DNA of 64,000 nt, taken from positions 14,511,903-14,575,902 of the forward strand of contig OZ035960.1 of the NCBI GenBank assembly GCA_964034945.1, given 5' to 3'. Positions 12,701 to 24,700 of this stretch are shown piece by piece. The translations under genes were made by a program, and so were the position numbers. The notes under the pieces are model-generated. The model saw only the letters and a list, made by a program, of their open reading frames with translations. It had not been told where the DNA came from and made no database searches. The DNA comes from Chrysopilus asiliformis (Eukaryota; Arthropoda; Insecta; Diptera; Rhagionidae). Each line of letters starts with the position of its first letter. Position 1 is the stretch's first letter.

Positions 12701-15700
12701 CCCAAAAACAAAACTCCATATTTCTAAAAGTCAAAAAACCAAAAAAAAAATGGTAAGCTTCAAGTCTACCGTCATGTGATAAGTTAATTAGGAGCTTGAA
12801 ACGGGCGGTCAGTTCGCTGTCGAAAAAAAAAAACAAACATCCAAATTGTATTGGCAAAAACATTTTTGGCATAAAAAACTAGAATTTTTCGCCAAGAAAC
12901 CACACAAAATGGAAGACAACGAACGGTAGTAAACTTTATGTTTGCATCAGGTGTATGCTGAGAAAACAGTAAAGCAGGTAGCGTTTTTTTTCTAGTTTTC
13001 AAGTTGACAAGATATTTATGTAAACTAACGTATATAACATTTTGTTTATCATTGGTACAAGTTTTATTTGAGCCCGGTTGAAAACGATTTAAAATTTCCA
13101 CCCATCCAAGCACATCCCACTTTACAAATCTTCAGGCAAACAAACAAAATTTTTCAACATGGAAAAGATTCGTTGTTCAATAAAATTCGAAGCAAACCTT
13201 ACCGTCATTAGGCCTGACCTCGACTCAAGTCATCAGTCAACAGAATTGATGGGCAAACATTTTTACTCAAAGGAAAAGAAAACTGCTTCGCTAACTCGCC
13301 CCAACCCAGCGAGAACAAACAATTTTCGAACAAAAATAAAGAAAGAAAAAAATTTGTATTTCTTTTCGTAATTTTTTTTCTTCCACTCAAAAACAATTAG
13401 TAGAATAGGAAGTTTTCGGTACGAATTTAAAAGCGCTCAAGGATCCCGTACTCCTACCCCCCGGGCAGAATTACCCATTTTCACAAAAAAAAATACCCAT
13501 CGAACCTCCGCTTTCATCACATCGATGCCTCAAGGAATAAGAAAGTTGTCGGAACATTGTAGAAAAAAAAGACGGTAAAGGTCATTGTTCCCACCACTGG
13601 TTCTGTCTACGTCAATTTGGCATCCGCTGAACCGACAGAAACAGAAGTAGAAACAGATCCCTTTTTGCCAACTCGATGGAAAATTTGCGTGACTTTACGA
13701 GGAAAGTACATAAAATTGTATCGATTTCGTTAAATATTAACCGGAGGAGTTTTCCGAGCATCAGTTGTATGTCACAGTTTCTAAACTTTCATGTATATCA
13801 TTTATGTCAGTCCCCATTACAGAGATATTGTTCTTTCACCGGAAGGAACAAAGAAATTTCACCACACCGCCCTAAAGTTTATTAAATCCTTACGCTCACC
13901 GCCTCAAGAAAATAGTTTTTCTGTACTGACGTGCATATATGTTCACGGAAACTCTGTCAAAGAAAATTAGTTTCACCTTTCCGGGATATACGGCATGGGA
14001 TTTCACATATATTCGTATTGACTATAAGTCAATTTCCCAGGAAACTGAAAATATCTAACATTAATTAAATGATTTGTATGAATCATGAGTTTAAATTGTA
14101 TTTATTTGATTTCCTTGATTATGGGTGTTAAAATTGAAATACTTGAGTTCTTACTTGTTAAACAAGATTGGGCTCAAGATACAGTGGAACCTCGATATAA
14201 TGATACCTCTGTAACTCCTCTAGAGATTTTTTTATATGAGGTTCCGAAAAATCCGGCCTTAGTGAGCGTCTACGTTATGTAAGAAACATGTTGTGAGGAG
14301 GAATAAGGAGGTAAACGAGGGGGGGAGTGAATAATGGGTTAGTATCTTAAAACACAGATTTTTGCAATGAAATCTACCCGTTAGGAGGCTGAGAAGTCAC
14401 ACTTGGAGGATCACAAAATATCAGAATTTGAAAATTCGAAACGGAAGGTCCTTTTTATACCCGTATGGTGAAACCAAAGGGTATATTAACTTTGCTTTAC
14501 CGTTTGTAACGCCAAGATCCCGTCATCACACATAAAAATGAATTACACCACACTCAGAAAAATGGAGGCTAACTCGACGACCTACATACGGCGTAATTGG
14601 CCTCGGGCAGGCGCGCGTTCGCCTGCATGTGGGCAAGTAAAACTGAGTTGACCTGTGGTCGGAGAAATTCTGAAATTAAGCCACCAGCAGGTGAAGTAGG
14701 GCATTGGGAGCTGCACGAATTGACCTTAGATAGGTTAACTCTGACCGCTAGCTGGCTTACAGACACCTCTGTAAGGTCAGAGTTAACCTGACAAAAAGTT
14801 GACCTGGACATTTTTCTGAGTGCAGTGTGTTTAGAATGATAAAAAAATTGAGTTTTGCATGTCCGTCCGTCTGTCCGTCTGTCTGTCCGTCCGTCTGTGG
14901 CGCGGATTGCGGGCGCACGGATTGAGTTAGAGACTTGAAATTTTGCGCAGATTCGTCTTTAGTAAAATGCGAGGCTAGGTTCGTTAATGGGCAAAAATGG
15001 ACCATAAGGGGGGTCCCCCCATACGAACGAAAACGATTTTTGCGAATATCTCAAAAACGGTGCATCCTATCAAAAAAGTCCAAGAACAAAAGTTATTTAG
15101 GATATGATTCTACATAAATCTCCCATACATCAAAATCCGATTGGAATAAATTTTAAAAAAATCTTATTGGAAAGTTTGACTTCAAAGTGGAATTTTCATT
15201 ATTTATTTATTTATTTATACATCAACAGGTACAAAGCACCATCTGACAAAATGTGTGAATACATAATCAATTTTTATAAATTCGTTTTTTAATACAACTT
15301 TTGGTTAGGTTGAAGTCAAAAAAATCATAATATTCGTTAAATATAATAGACATGGACGAGATTGGTTCAGAACGACCATAATTTGTTCTATGAAAGCCAT
15401 TATAAATAAGATAATTTTTAGTTCGAGTGCGTAAATTGCCATGAATATTCAACTTTTCAAGTAAATTTGGGGAAGCGATATTTCCTACAAGTAAGTCTGC
15501 GATAAAAGTTACAGCATAAACTTCACGACGCTTGCTCAGCTGTGGCAAATTCACAAGTTGAAGCCTCTGCTCATAAGGAGGTAGAAGCAAGCAATTATCC
15601 CATGGTAAATATCGTAGAGCAAAACGAATGAAACGTTTCTGGACAGCCTCAAGTCTAGATATATGAATTTTATAATCAGGCATCCAGACAACACAAGCAT

Positions 15701-18700
15701 ATTCCAAAATAGGACGAACAAACGCGCAGTATAAAGCTTTCAACACAAAAGGATCAGTCAATTCCCTAGACCAGCGCTTAACAAATCCTAACATAGAATT
15801 TGCCCGACTAACTACATCCTTTATGTGTAAATTGAAATCTAATTTCGTGTCAAGTAAAACACCAAGGTCACTAACCACATTTGATCGGCCTAAAGAGCTT
15901 TCGTTCAGGATATAATTAAAATTTTCAACATTTTTTTTACGACTAAAGGTCATGACTGAACATTTTGAAGTGTTAATTACTAATCCGTTTTTCAAACACC
16001 ACTCGTTAAGAATGGCGAGCTGTTGTTGCAGTAAGTGACAATCCTGGAGATTTCTAATAGTCATATAAAATTTTAAATCGTCAGCAAATCTCAACAAATG
16101 AATAAACTCTATAACTAAAAACAAGTCGTTAATAAATAAAATAAAAAGTAAGGGTCCCAAGTGGCTACCTTGTGGAACTCCTGACGAAGCAGTAACACTG
16201 CGTGAAAAAGCCTTGGAAAAGAGCACACTAAAAGATCTTTGATCCAAGTAAGAAGCTAACCATGCGCATATAGTTTTGGAGAAGCCTAGCTTTCTTAATT
16301 TAAAAAGAAGCACTTTATGCGGAAGCTTGTCAAATGCCTTACTAAAATCAGTATAAATGCAGTCTACTTGGTAACCAGACTCCATAGCATTTATGCAAAA
16401 ATTTACAAATTCGACGAGATTAGTAGTAGTGGATCTCCCTTTTATAAAACCATGTTGCTTGTCCGACAAAAGCGATTTACATTGAAAAGTTATTTGATTG
16501 CAGACAATTGCTTCAAAAATCTTTGGTATAGGTGCAAGTTTGGCAATGGGCCTGTAGTTTTCAATATTTGATTTGCTACCCTTTTTGTGAATGGGGATAA
16601 TAAAGAAATATTTCCATCGTAAAGGAAACACACCAGACGATAAAGACAGATTAAATAAGTATTCTAACGGATCGATAAGCGACAAGACACAGTTTGTAAG
16701 AAAACCAGCTGGGATCCCATCAGGCGTGATGGAAAAATCTTCGTCCAAGTTGGATAGAGCAACCGAGATATCGTTTGAGGTAATTCTTAGACTATTAATG
16801 GTCGTACTTGAAGTACCTGTCAAATAATTAAAATAATTAAAATCTATATCACAGAAAGAATCAGTAAATGATTTACCGAAAAAGTCACAAAACATATTCG
16901 ATATAACAGTTGGACTATCACTGGAGGAATCGTTATAAGTTAATACGGACACAGGCTGATTTGATTTTCGTTTACTGGATATAAAGTTCCAAAACCTGTT
17001 AGGATTGTCACGAATTTCAGATTTCATCCTCTCAATATACGAAACGTATAGGTATTTAGAATAGCTATGAAAAAGCTTCCGGAGATTAGAATATATTAAA
17101 TAGTCATTGTGGTTATTAGATTGATTGAACTTATGCCAAGCTAAATTACGTTGATTACGCAAATCTCGAATTTTGGAATCATACCAGCATGGAGCTGTCA
17201 ACAAACGTTTTCTCTTGACTACCGGGACATATTTTTTAATAATCTCAAATAACACTGTATAAAATTTGTCAATTGCAGAATTAACATCGGGTTCGTTGTA
17301 AATCAATTTCGTCCAGTCTATTTTTGATAAGTGCTCGTTAACTATAGAATAATCAGTATTTTTGAAATTATGAATGTAAGGAAAATTATCACAATCAGAG
17401 TTCTGACTGTTTACAAAATTTGAATTTAAGCTGACAACAATTGCAGGATGATCAGGTACCTCTTTCAGTAATAAGTTTTCACATCTATTCACAGTAGCGT
17501 CCCAGTGATTTGTGATAAATATTAGATCCAGAATTCGGTTTCGGTGATTCGTAATAGAATTCATCTGCATAAATCCACCCGCAAGCATGCCGTCGATCAA
17601 CTGAGACTCAGGTCCATTTTTTGGGTTGCAGACGCAAAATTCACCATCATCAGAAGGAGTCCAGGAAAGATGCGGTAGATTAAAATCTCCTAATATAATG
17701 ATTTCGTCATCAGGTGAACAGCTATTCGCAATATGTTCAGATGCCATTAGAAATTTCTCATACGTTGCAAGAGGACTATTAGGCACGATGTAAACAACGA
17801 TTAAATAAAAAATTTTACTAGAAGATATACGTAGACACAACATTTCGAGATCTTCAACGGGCAATTTAACCTCTGTGCATTTAATATCAGAGCGTACTGC
17901 AATAGCCACGCCACCACCAACGGTCGAATTAAGAACTCCTCTATGACGGTCACGACGAAAAACAGAGAATTCATTCCCGAACAGTTCAGCATCATATATC
18001 CCATCATGCAACCAAGTCTCCGTAAAGCAAATAATTTCATATATGGAAGCCTGAGCATTAAAGAAAAGCTCATTTGTTTTAGTTCTTAGTCCATTCACAT
18101 TTTGATAATATATGCTTAATGCTCTATCGTTGGAAGTGAAGGCCGATGATTTCTCCAAAAATTTCGTCGCTGGTGAGGTTTAAACTCCTTGACCAGAGTA
18201 TTGTCTGGCCATACAGATGGGTTGAGTAGAATGTCGAAGCAGTGCTCAGGTACCTTCAGTTTAAAAGAGGCACAGCGCATGTTCCCACTATGTCTCCGTC
18301 GAGCAGATAGGTCAAAACATTTTACATCGGCAGCGTCATCATTAGAGATCAGATCCTTTGATAATATCCACTGACAGACAATGGTAGAAGTTGTATCAGC
18401 AGCAAGATTCGATACAAACAGGTTCCTTGAACGCTTCGCTTCACTGGCCATTAGCATAGGAGGAATGTCAACCGCAGACACACCAGCAAGAGTGATGGCC
18501 TGGTGACTATTGTATAGATCAGCTGTGTCAGTGACGTCACGACAGTCCAGTAATGGTTGTAAACCAATTTTGGTACAACTGTTCGAATTTTGATTCGAAT
18601 ATCACCATACGGGTTTTCAATAATTGCCAGATTGGCAATTATAGCTTTTGTTATGTTAATATCATCCAAATATCCTTTTTTGTCATTCTTTCTCGAAAAA

Positions 18701-21700
18701 GAAATCGCATTATGTGTTTTCTTGGTCGTTGATTACAAATCTGGTGTCAGAGATTCGAAACTGAAGTTCCTTTAAGGATAACGCAAATATCCTTCTTCCC
18801 ATTATTCCTCAAAAAATAGATCCCGTCTGTCCGTTCGTCTGTCCGTGAACACCATAAGTTCCGAAGGCGCTCATCGCAAATAGCAAAGCTGAGTCCTTGA
18901 TCGGGCAAAATCAGACCACTTCTCCCCCTCCCTCTCTCCTCCCTCTCTCCACCCTCTCTCCTCCCTATCTCCACCCTCTCTCCTCCTTATCTCCTCCATC
19001 TTTACAAATCTATTTTCTCGAAAACGGTGAAAAAATTATATAGGCGAAATATGGTTAGAGTATGATTTTACATAACCACTGCATACATCAAAATCTAATC
19101 GGACTAATCCTTCCTCCACACAAACGGATTTTTTCGTAAAAATTTTGTCTCACCTAATATATAATATTTGACGATTGGCCCTTGCAATTGTAGCTGTTTT
19201 CATGTTTTTTTTTTCTTTGAAAAGTTGTTAAATAACAAATAAATGGATTTCTTCGCGTATTTCTAATACAAAATACTGTAACCCGACCACGATTGGTCAA
19301 CATTCTAGTAATTAATTAAAGAGACCAATAATTTGTTTTCATTAAAATTTACATTTGTTTCGATTCATCAATAAATTGCTAAGCAAATCGTTCTGAAATT
19401 TCATATGAATTATTTGTTTGTTAATTTCCAGATGGAAGGGTGGTGTTGCTGCGTCCTTAAACTATGTCCAGCTGCCAACAGACGAAAAGTCACCAATCCT
19501 ACATCCGTATCCAAGTTGGGAGGCGAATCAACTTCCCGTCGACGGTGATATTCCAGTCGTTGAAACAACAGGTGGGTACAATATTTTACACAATAGTTGA
19601 TTGTTAAGATATATATTTAGGGATATATAAAACCACACGATGAAGGCTGTTTGTTTGCCATTTTGTTGTAAAAGTGGGTGACATGCGATACGATAGGAGG
19701 AAATCGGTTTTCTAGTCGTTGCATTCAAATCGGGAGGATGAAAAAAACGGGACTTGCTCTTCTTCATGCTGTATCCTATTTCCGTATAAATACAAATGGA
19801 CGAATATATTATCCTGTAAACCACAAGACTGCAGGGTATGGTTAGGGTTGCCACCAATTGTTCTACGATTGTTTGTAAAAATATCCGAAATTTTACTAGA
19901 AATGTTAAACAAAAAAATTTGTTTTTTTCGTGTGTTTTTGAGCACGTTTTTACTTTCGTCTTCTATAGCGGGAAAGTATTGTATTCATGACTTAAGAACG
20001 GGGGCAGATAGAAACTTTCTGATCAGTACGAAATCCGTTTCAAGCAAAATTAAGACAATATCCGTAGATCTGGCTGTCTATCTGTTTTAGCTGGTCTATC
20101 TGTTTTACGTATCTTGAATAGCTCGAGAACGCGTTGAGCTAGCGACTTGAAATTTTTGTTAAATAAATTTTCTAAAAATCGTATTTTTCTATCACCTTTT
20201 GGAAAAGTAACGGCAGTTATGCTATAATGGGTACTTCCCATACAATTTTTATTTGAAAAAAATAGTTTTTTGAAAATTTTCGAAAATTTTGCGCTTTTTT
20301 GAAAAAAATGCATATAACAAAATTTATAGAAAATAAAATCCTCAACAATTTATGACTTTTAACAATTTATATGTACCTCTAACGGTTCCCAACATATTTT
20401 AAAAAAAATCAATTTTTTTGAATTTTTTCTGGGTTTTCTGGTGCATGGTTCTCAAGATATTCGAATAAATATATTTTTTCCGAAACTAAATATTGCAGAG
20501 GAAAGTTTCACAACTGATATTTTTGATTAGAGAACTTTTCATAAAATACGTCACACTTTCAAGGGGGAAAGGGGCCGGTACTAAATTTCATGCCAAAAAC
20601 TCTCGAAAAAATTTCGAAAAAAAGGCAAAAATTACCGTGACGTATTTAAGAACAGCTCCTTTGAACTCGTCTGATTAACCGGGAAATTCTTGATATGAAA
20701 AAAAATCGTTTTTATAAAAATTTAGTATTATAAGTATCATAAAAATTTCTAAAATAAATAGTACTGTCGAACTACCATTTGGCATCACCGACTGTTGAAA
20801 ATTTATTTTGCAAAAAACACCACAGAACATCAACTTTGCACCACACGTGGTGTCCAGTAGATGGTCGAGGGAAAGGATGAACAATAGGGCGGCCTCAAGG
20901 ATATTAAAACCTATATCAAGGATAGCAAAATCATCGTTAAGGGATGGGCAAACAAAAGGTGGTAACAAGAATTATTGCCCGAACAAAATGATTTAGGCTG
21001 TGAGGTAATTGAAACTTGTCTGAGGGTGTCCAAACTGTAATTCGAGCATGAGAGCATTGGTGAACGTCCGTTCGGCTGTGGTGTACGTATGTTTTGAATG
21101 TTCTCCAGGAAACATATGGAGAAACGAATAGAACAGGATGTTTGGCCATTGTTTATGGTTTTCGTTCCACTTGTACGTGCATGAGAAACTGAAACTCTCC
21201 CAATTCGACTAACATCAGCTCTACACGACACGAAGTTGCCAAAGTTTACATACATCGGGCATATACAGTCAGCCCATCATTCTGTTTTCCTATCGCGAAT
21301 CGAATCCATTCGATGTAAGATTTGATGATACAAGTTACATTGGATGCGTCAATATCACTCACACACACAACACATACCAGACGCATTTCACTTGATTTTA
21401 TGATTTTCTAATCAAAGTTCCCTTTAGTTATTATCCTCGTTAGCATAAAACTTGATTGGAAATTGTGTTGTAGCTGACAAACTGTTAGTAGTCCGTACCA
21501 GGTCTTCACAAATTTTATGTTTATTCAATAAACTGGAATCAATATTGAATATTTTATTTTATTGATAGAACTAATACGGTTAGTGATTTTTTTTCCTTAT
21601 GAAAATAATTTGATTGGTCAACATTTTATGTAATGACACACCTTTGACTGAAACACCAATTAAACATTTTTCACTATTAATTAGTACTTCATTATTGATC

Positions 21701-24700
21701 GCTTTTAGGTTAAGCCGGCCATACATTTTTAGGTTTAGGTTGATTTTGCCTCCACCACAACAAGTTGTACAACATGCGGTTTTACAACAAGTCTCATAAT
21801 GTATGGCCGGCTTTAGGTGACATTATTTATGTTGGATCAATCCCCTCATTCTAAGATTGAGATTGAAACCAAATAATAATGCAAGTCCTCATTCTAAGAT
21901 TGAGATTGAAACCAAATAATAATGCAAGCACAAATTCTTTGTAAAAAACAATATCCATTGTGATCAACACAAAACTTTCCTCTGCAATTTTTAGTTTCGG
22001 AAGAAATATATAAAACATAATATTTTTCCAAAAATCTTGAGAACCGTTAAAGATACGTAAAAATCGTCAAACAAAAAAATGTAGGAAAATTTATTTCCTT
22101 TGAAATTGGTTATATTGATTTTTACACATAAGCGCATAGTTTCCGAGAAATTTTCAAAAAACCGAATTTTTTTTAAATATGTCGAGAACCGTTAGAAATA
22201 TGTATAAACTATAAAAGCAAAAAATGTGGAAAATTTTATTTCCCATAATTTTGGTTATATGCTTTTTTTTGCAAAAATGTGGAATTTTCGAGAAATTTTC
22301 AAATATCTGAATTATTTTCAAATATCTTGAGAACCGTTAGAGATACGTGAAAACAACTAAAACAAATAATGTGGAAAATTTAATTTCCTATAAATTTGGT
22401 TATATACATTTTTTCATATTTTTCGAGAAATTTTCAAAAAACGGTATTTTTTTCAAAATAATCGTATGGGAGGTACCGGCTATAATTACCGTTACTTTTC
22501 CAAAAGTTGACAGAAAACTACGACTTTTCTTAAAAAAAATTTCGCGAAAAAATTCAAGTCGCTAGGTCTATGCGTTCTCGAGTTATTTAACACGTTGAGC
22601 GCCGCGTGCCCACCGGTGAACATTTTAATTTTCCAACAAAGGTCCAAGTGACCACCGGTGATCATTATTGAATGTCGATGGTGTGACATCGTAACCACCC
22701 GTGGTCAAACTACGTGTTTCATTTCGAGACATCGTGACCACCAGTGGGAAGCTTTTACATATAAAAGCTTTGAGAAATATTAAGTTTAGTCCCAAGATGT
22801 AAATCTATTTTACTTGGAATTGGTAGTACTTGCAATCAATCAATAAAAATAAATTTAAAAAAATGTTGGTCCCAGAATGTCACCCAAGGAATACCCGTAA
22901 GCACGCGATCTCGAATACCCGTAAGCACGCGTGCTCGTAAGCACGCGATCTACTGTGTAATTCAAAGAATGACCACCGGTGGGCAAGTGGCGCTCAACGA
23001 GTTAAGATACATACAATGGACGGACCGACTGAAAGTGCATGTTTAGATTCTCGTCTTGCCTGTATTTTGACAGTTTCGTTCAATGCCTGGCGCCTGGATC
23101 GGCTAATCTAAACAGGCTCAAACGGATTTCGTACTGATGAGAAATTTTCTATCCGCCCCTGTTCTCGAGTCGGTCTCCGTCATGAATCCAATACTTTTCC
23201 TCTATAGAAGATAAAAGTAATTAACAATTATAGTTAAGACTTTCATTTTATTCGTTATCTGACAAAAAAAATTGAATTGATACTTTCAATAGAATAGAAT
23301 TTTGTCATCGTTAACCTCAAAAGACATTGAAATTTTTAATCACTCTTTTTCATAAATGTCCCGCAAGTTCTTCAAGGTAACCCATTGTAATATTAATATT
23401 TCTTTAAATGCAAAATGATCAATGACAACAATATTTATCTAGCGAAACTGATAAATCTAGATACAATTAAGGGAATCCATCAGTCAGAATTACGAATCTG
23501 ACCAAGATAGTGGTATAGGAGCATAGAAAGAAAGGGGAGTCGGGCGAAAAACTAGAGGGACGTTGAACCATTTTAACTTTTAAAGATGATTAATGGGCAT
23601 CGCATCCTCCCAACTCGGTCACAGCCACAAATCCTCGTTAGCTAATTTTTTTCCATTTGATTCGTTAATCTTTCATTTTTTTCACTGTGTAGATACTTTA
23701 TTCTCATTTCATTGTTGTTACTTAAATTATGTAATTTTCTCTGTGTGTACTTCAGGAGGACGAACAGATGCCAAGCGTCCAGTTCATGTTGGCAGTGGCA
23801 TCCATGACAATTCAACGATAATCTCTACCTTCCGAATCCGAGCTGATGAGTGCGACCGATTGTGGGTGATGGACACTGGTCTCGCAGATATCCTTGGAAA
23901 TCCCAATCAAGTTGCCCCTAATGCCCTTGTTATATTCGACTTGAATACCGACCGTCTGATCCGTCGGTTCGTCTTCCCCGATGCGGACGTAAAGGACAGC
24001 TCATTTTTCGCCAATGTCGTAAGTATTTCTTCTAAACCTTTCCATTGATTTCCATCCAAAATACGCCAAATTTCCAACGAATGATACGAAATTCCACCTT
24101 TTCAGATTGTTGATACATCCAAGGACAACTGTGACAACGCCTTCGCTTATATACCAGATTTGGGTGCATATGGAGTTGTCGTCTATTCTTTCAAGGACAA
24201 TAAATCATGGCGTGTCAAGCACAACTTCTTCCACTTCGATCCGTTAAATGGCAACTACAATATCGCCGGAGTCAACTTCCAATGGACAGATGGAGTTTTC
24301 GGTATGGCCGTCGGATCTCAGAAGAACGATGGCACAAGGGATGTCTTCTTCCATGCCTTGTCCAGCACACGGGAGTTCGTGGTCTCCAATCGAGTCCTGC
24401 AGAATGAGACCCATGTGACAAGTCCAGCTGCCTACTACGACTTCAAACTTGTCGGCGATAGAGGCCAAAATGGTCAATCGTCTGCCGAAGTTTACGATAA
24501 GGAGACGGGATCGATTTTCTACACTCAAGTCAATAAGGATGCCGTGGGTTGCTGGAATACTGATAAACCCTACAATCCCGACAGCCAAGGACTTGTTGAT
24601 TCCGACAGCGATGCCCTGGTTTTCCCCAATGACCTGAAAGTCGATGAAAATGGCTATTTGTGGGTGCTATCTGATCGAATGCCGACCTTTATCTATTCAC

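Larger units (their letters stand above)
15197..18565 (-). mobile_element. jockey/CR1-type non-LTR retrotransposon (LINE), 5'-truncated
   Basis: An antisense LINE interrupts the Helentron-like element between two copies of AATTTT (15191-15196, 18566-18571); the empty site is GGAATTTTGGTAC in the copy at 31568. Reading on the minus strand it has the end of ORF1, an overlapping intact ORF2, about 70 nt of 3' UTR and a 3' tail of four to five TAAA units. The 5' truncation inside ORF1 is typical of incomplete reverse transcription. It lies antisense in intron 1 of the yellow-c-like gene. Confidence 0.92.
14452..18658 (+). mobile_element. Helentron/DINE-1-like interspersed element, copy A, with two nested insertions
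   Basis: The 5' end TTTTTATACCCGTATGGTGA and the 3' end TCACCATACGGGT plus hairpin AATTGCCAGATTGGCAATT match the complete copies at 31568 and 47458. The 5' region also has TATACCC...GGGTATA flanking a 16-nt loop. An internal CCGTCTGT tract lies at 14860-14898. It is broken by a CACTCAG MITE (14551-14822) and by an antisense LINE (15197-18565); without them it is about 560 bp. 13-nt subterminal inverted repeats, a 3' hairpin and an internal GTCTGT tract are the known signature of DINE-1/Helentron-associated repeats. No Rep/helicase present. Confidence 0.8.
3778..19431 (+). other. Intron 1 of the yellow-c-like gene (15.7 kb, transposon-filled)
   Basis: GTAAGT...TTCCAG boundaries. Most of the intron is explained by the mobile elements listed separately. 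Unexplained gaps (3784-4288, 8584-9016, 9289-10123, 12314-14451) are AT-rich with scattered homopolymers, and I see no gene in them. Any intronic enhancer would have to lie in these gaps. Confidence 0.85.
19572..23755 (+). other. Intron 2 of the yellow-c-like gene (4.2 kb)
   Basis: GTGGGT...TTCAG boundaries. It contains a second interspersed repeat family (19960-20340 and, inverted, about 23150-23215), a GACGTA-type MITE (20515-20665), a small palindromic MITE (21711-21814), a tandem duplication (21842-21927), three degenerate ~150-bp repeats (22033-22440) and a piggyBac-like MITE. No other gene was seen. Confidence 0.8.

Noticed and set aside
14180..14260. Complete pogo-like element
   Set aside because: Only one CAGTGGAACCTCG end is visible; no inverted partner within 2 kb.
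23593..23755. Upstream extension of the exon-3 frame from an ATG at 23593 as an alternative start
   Set aside because: The extension is low-complexity intronic sequence with a clear acceptor at 23755, and the joined four-exon model gives the full Yellow N-terminus.
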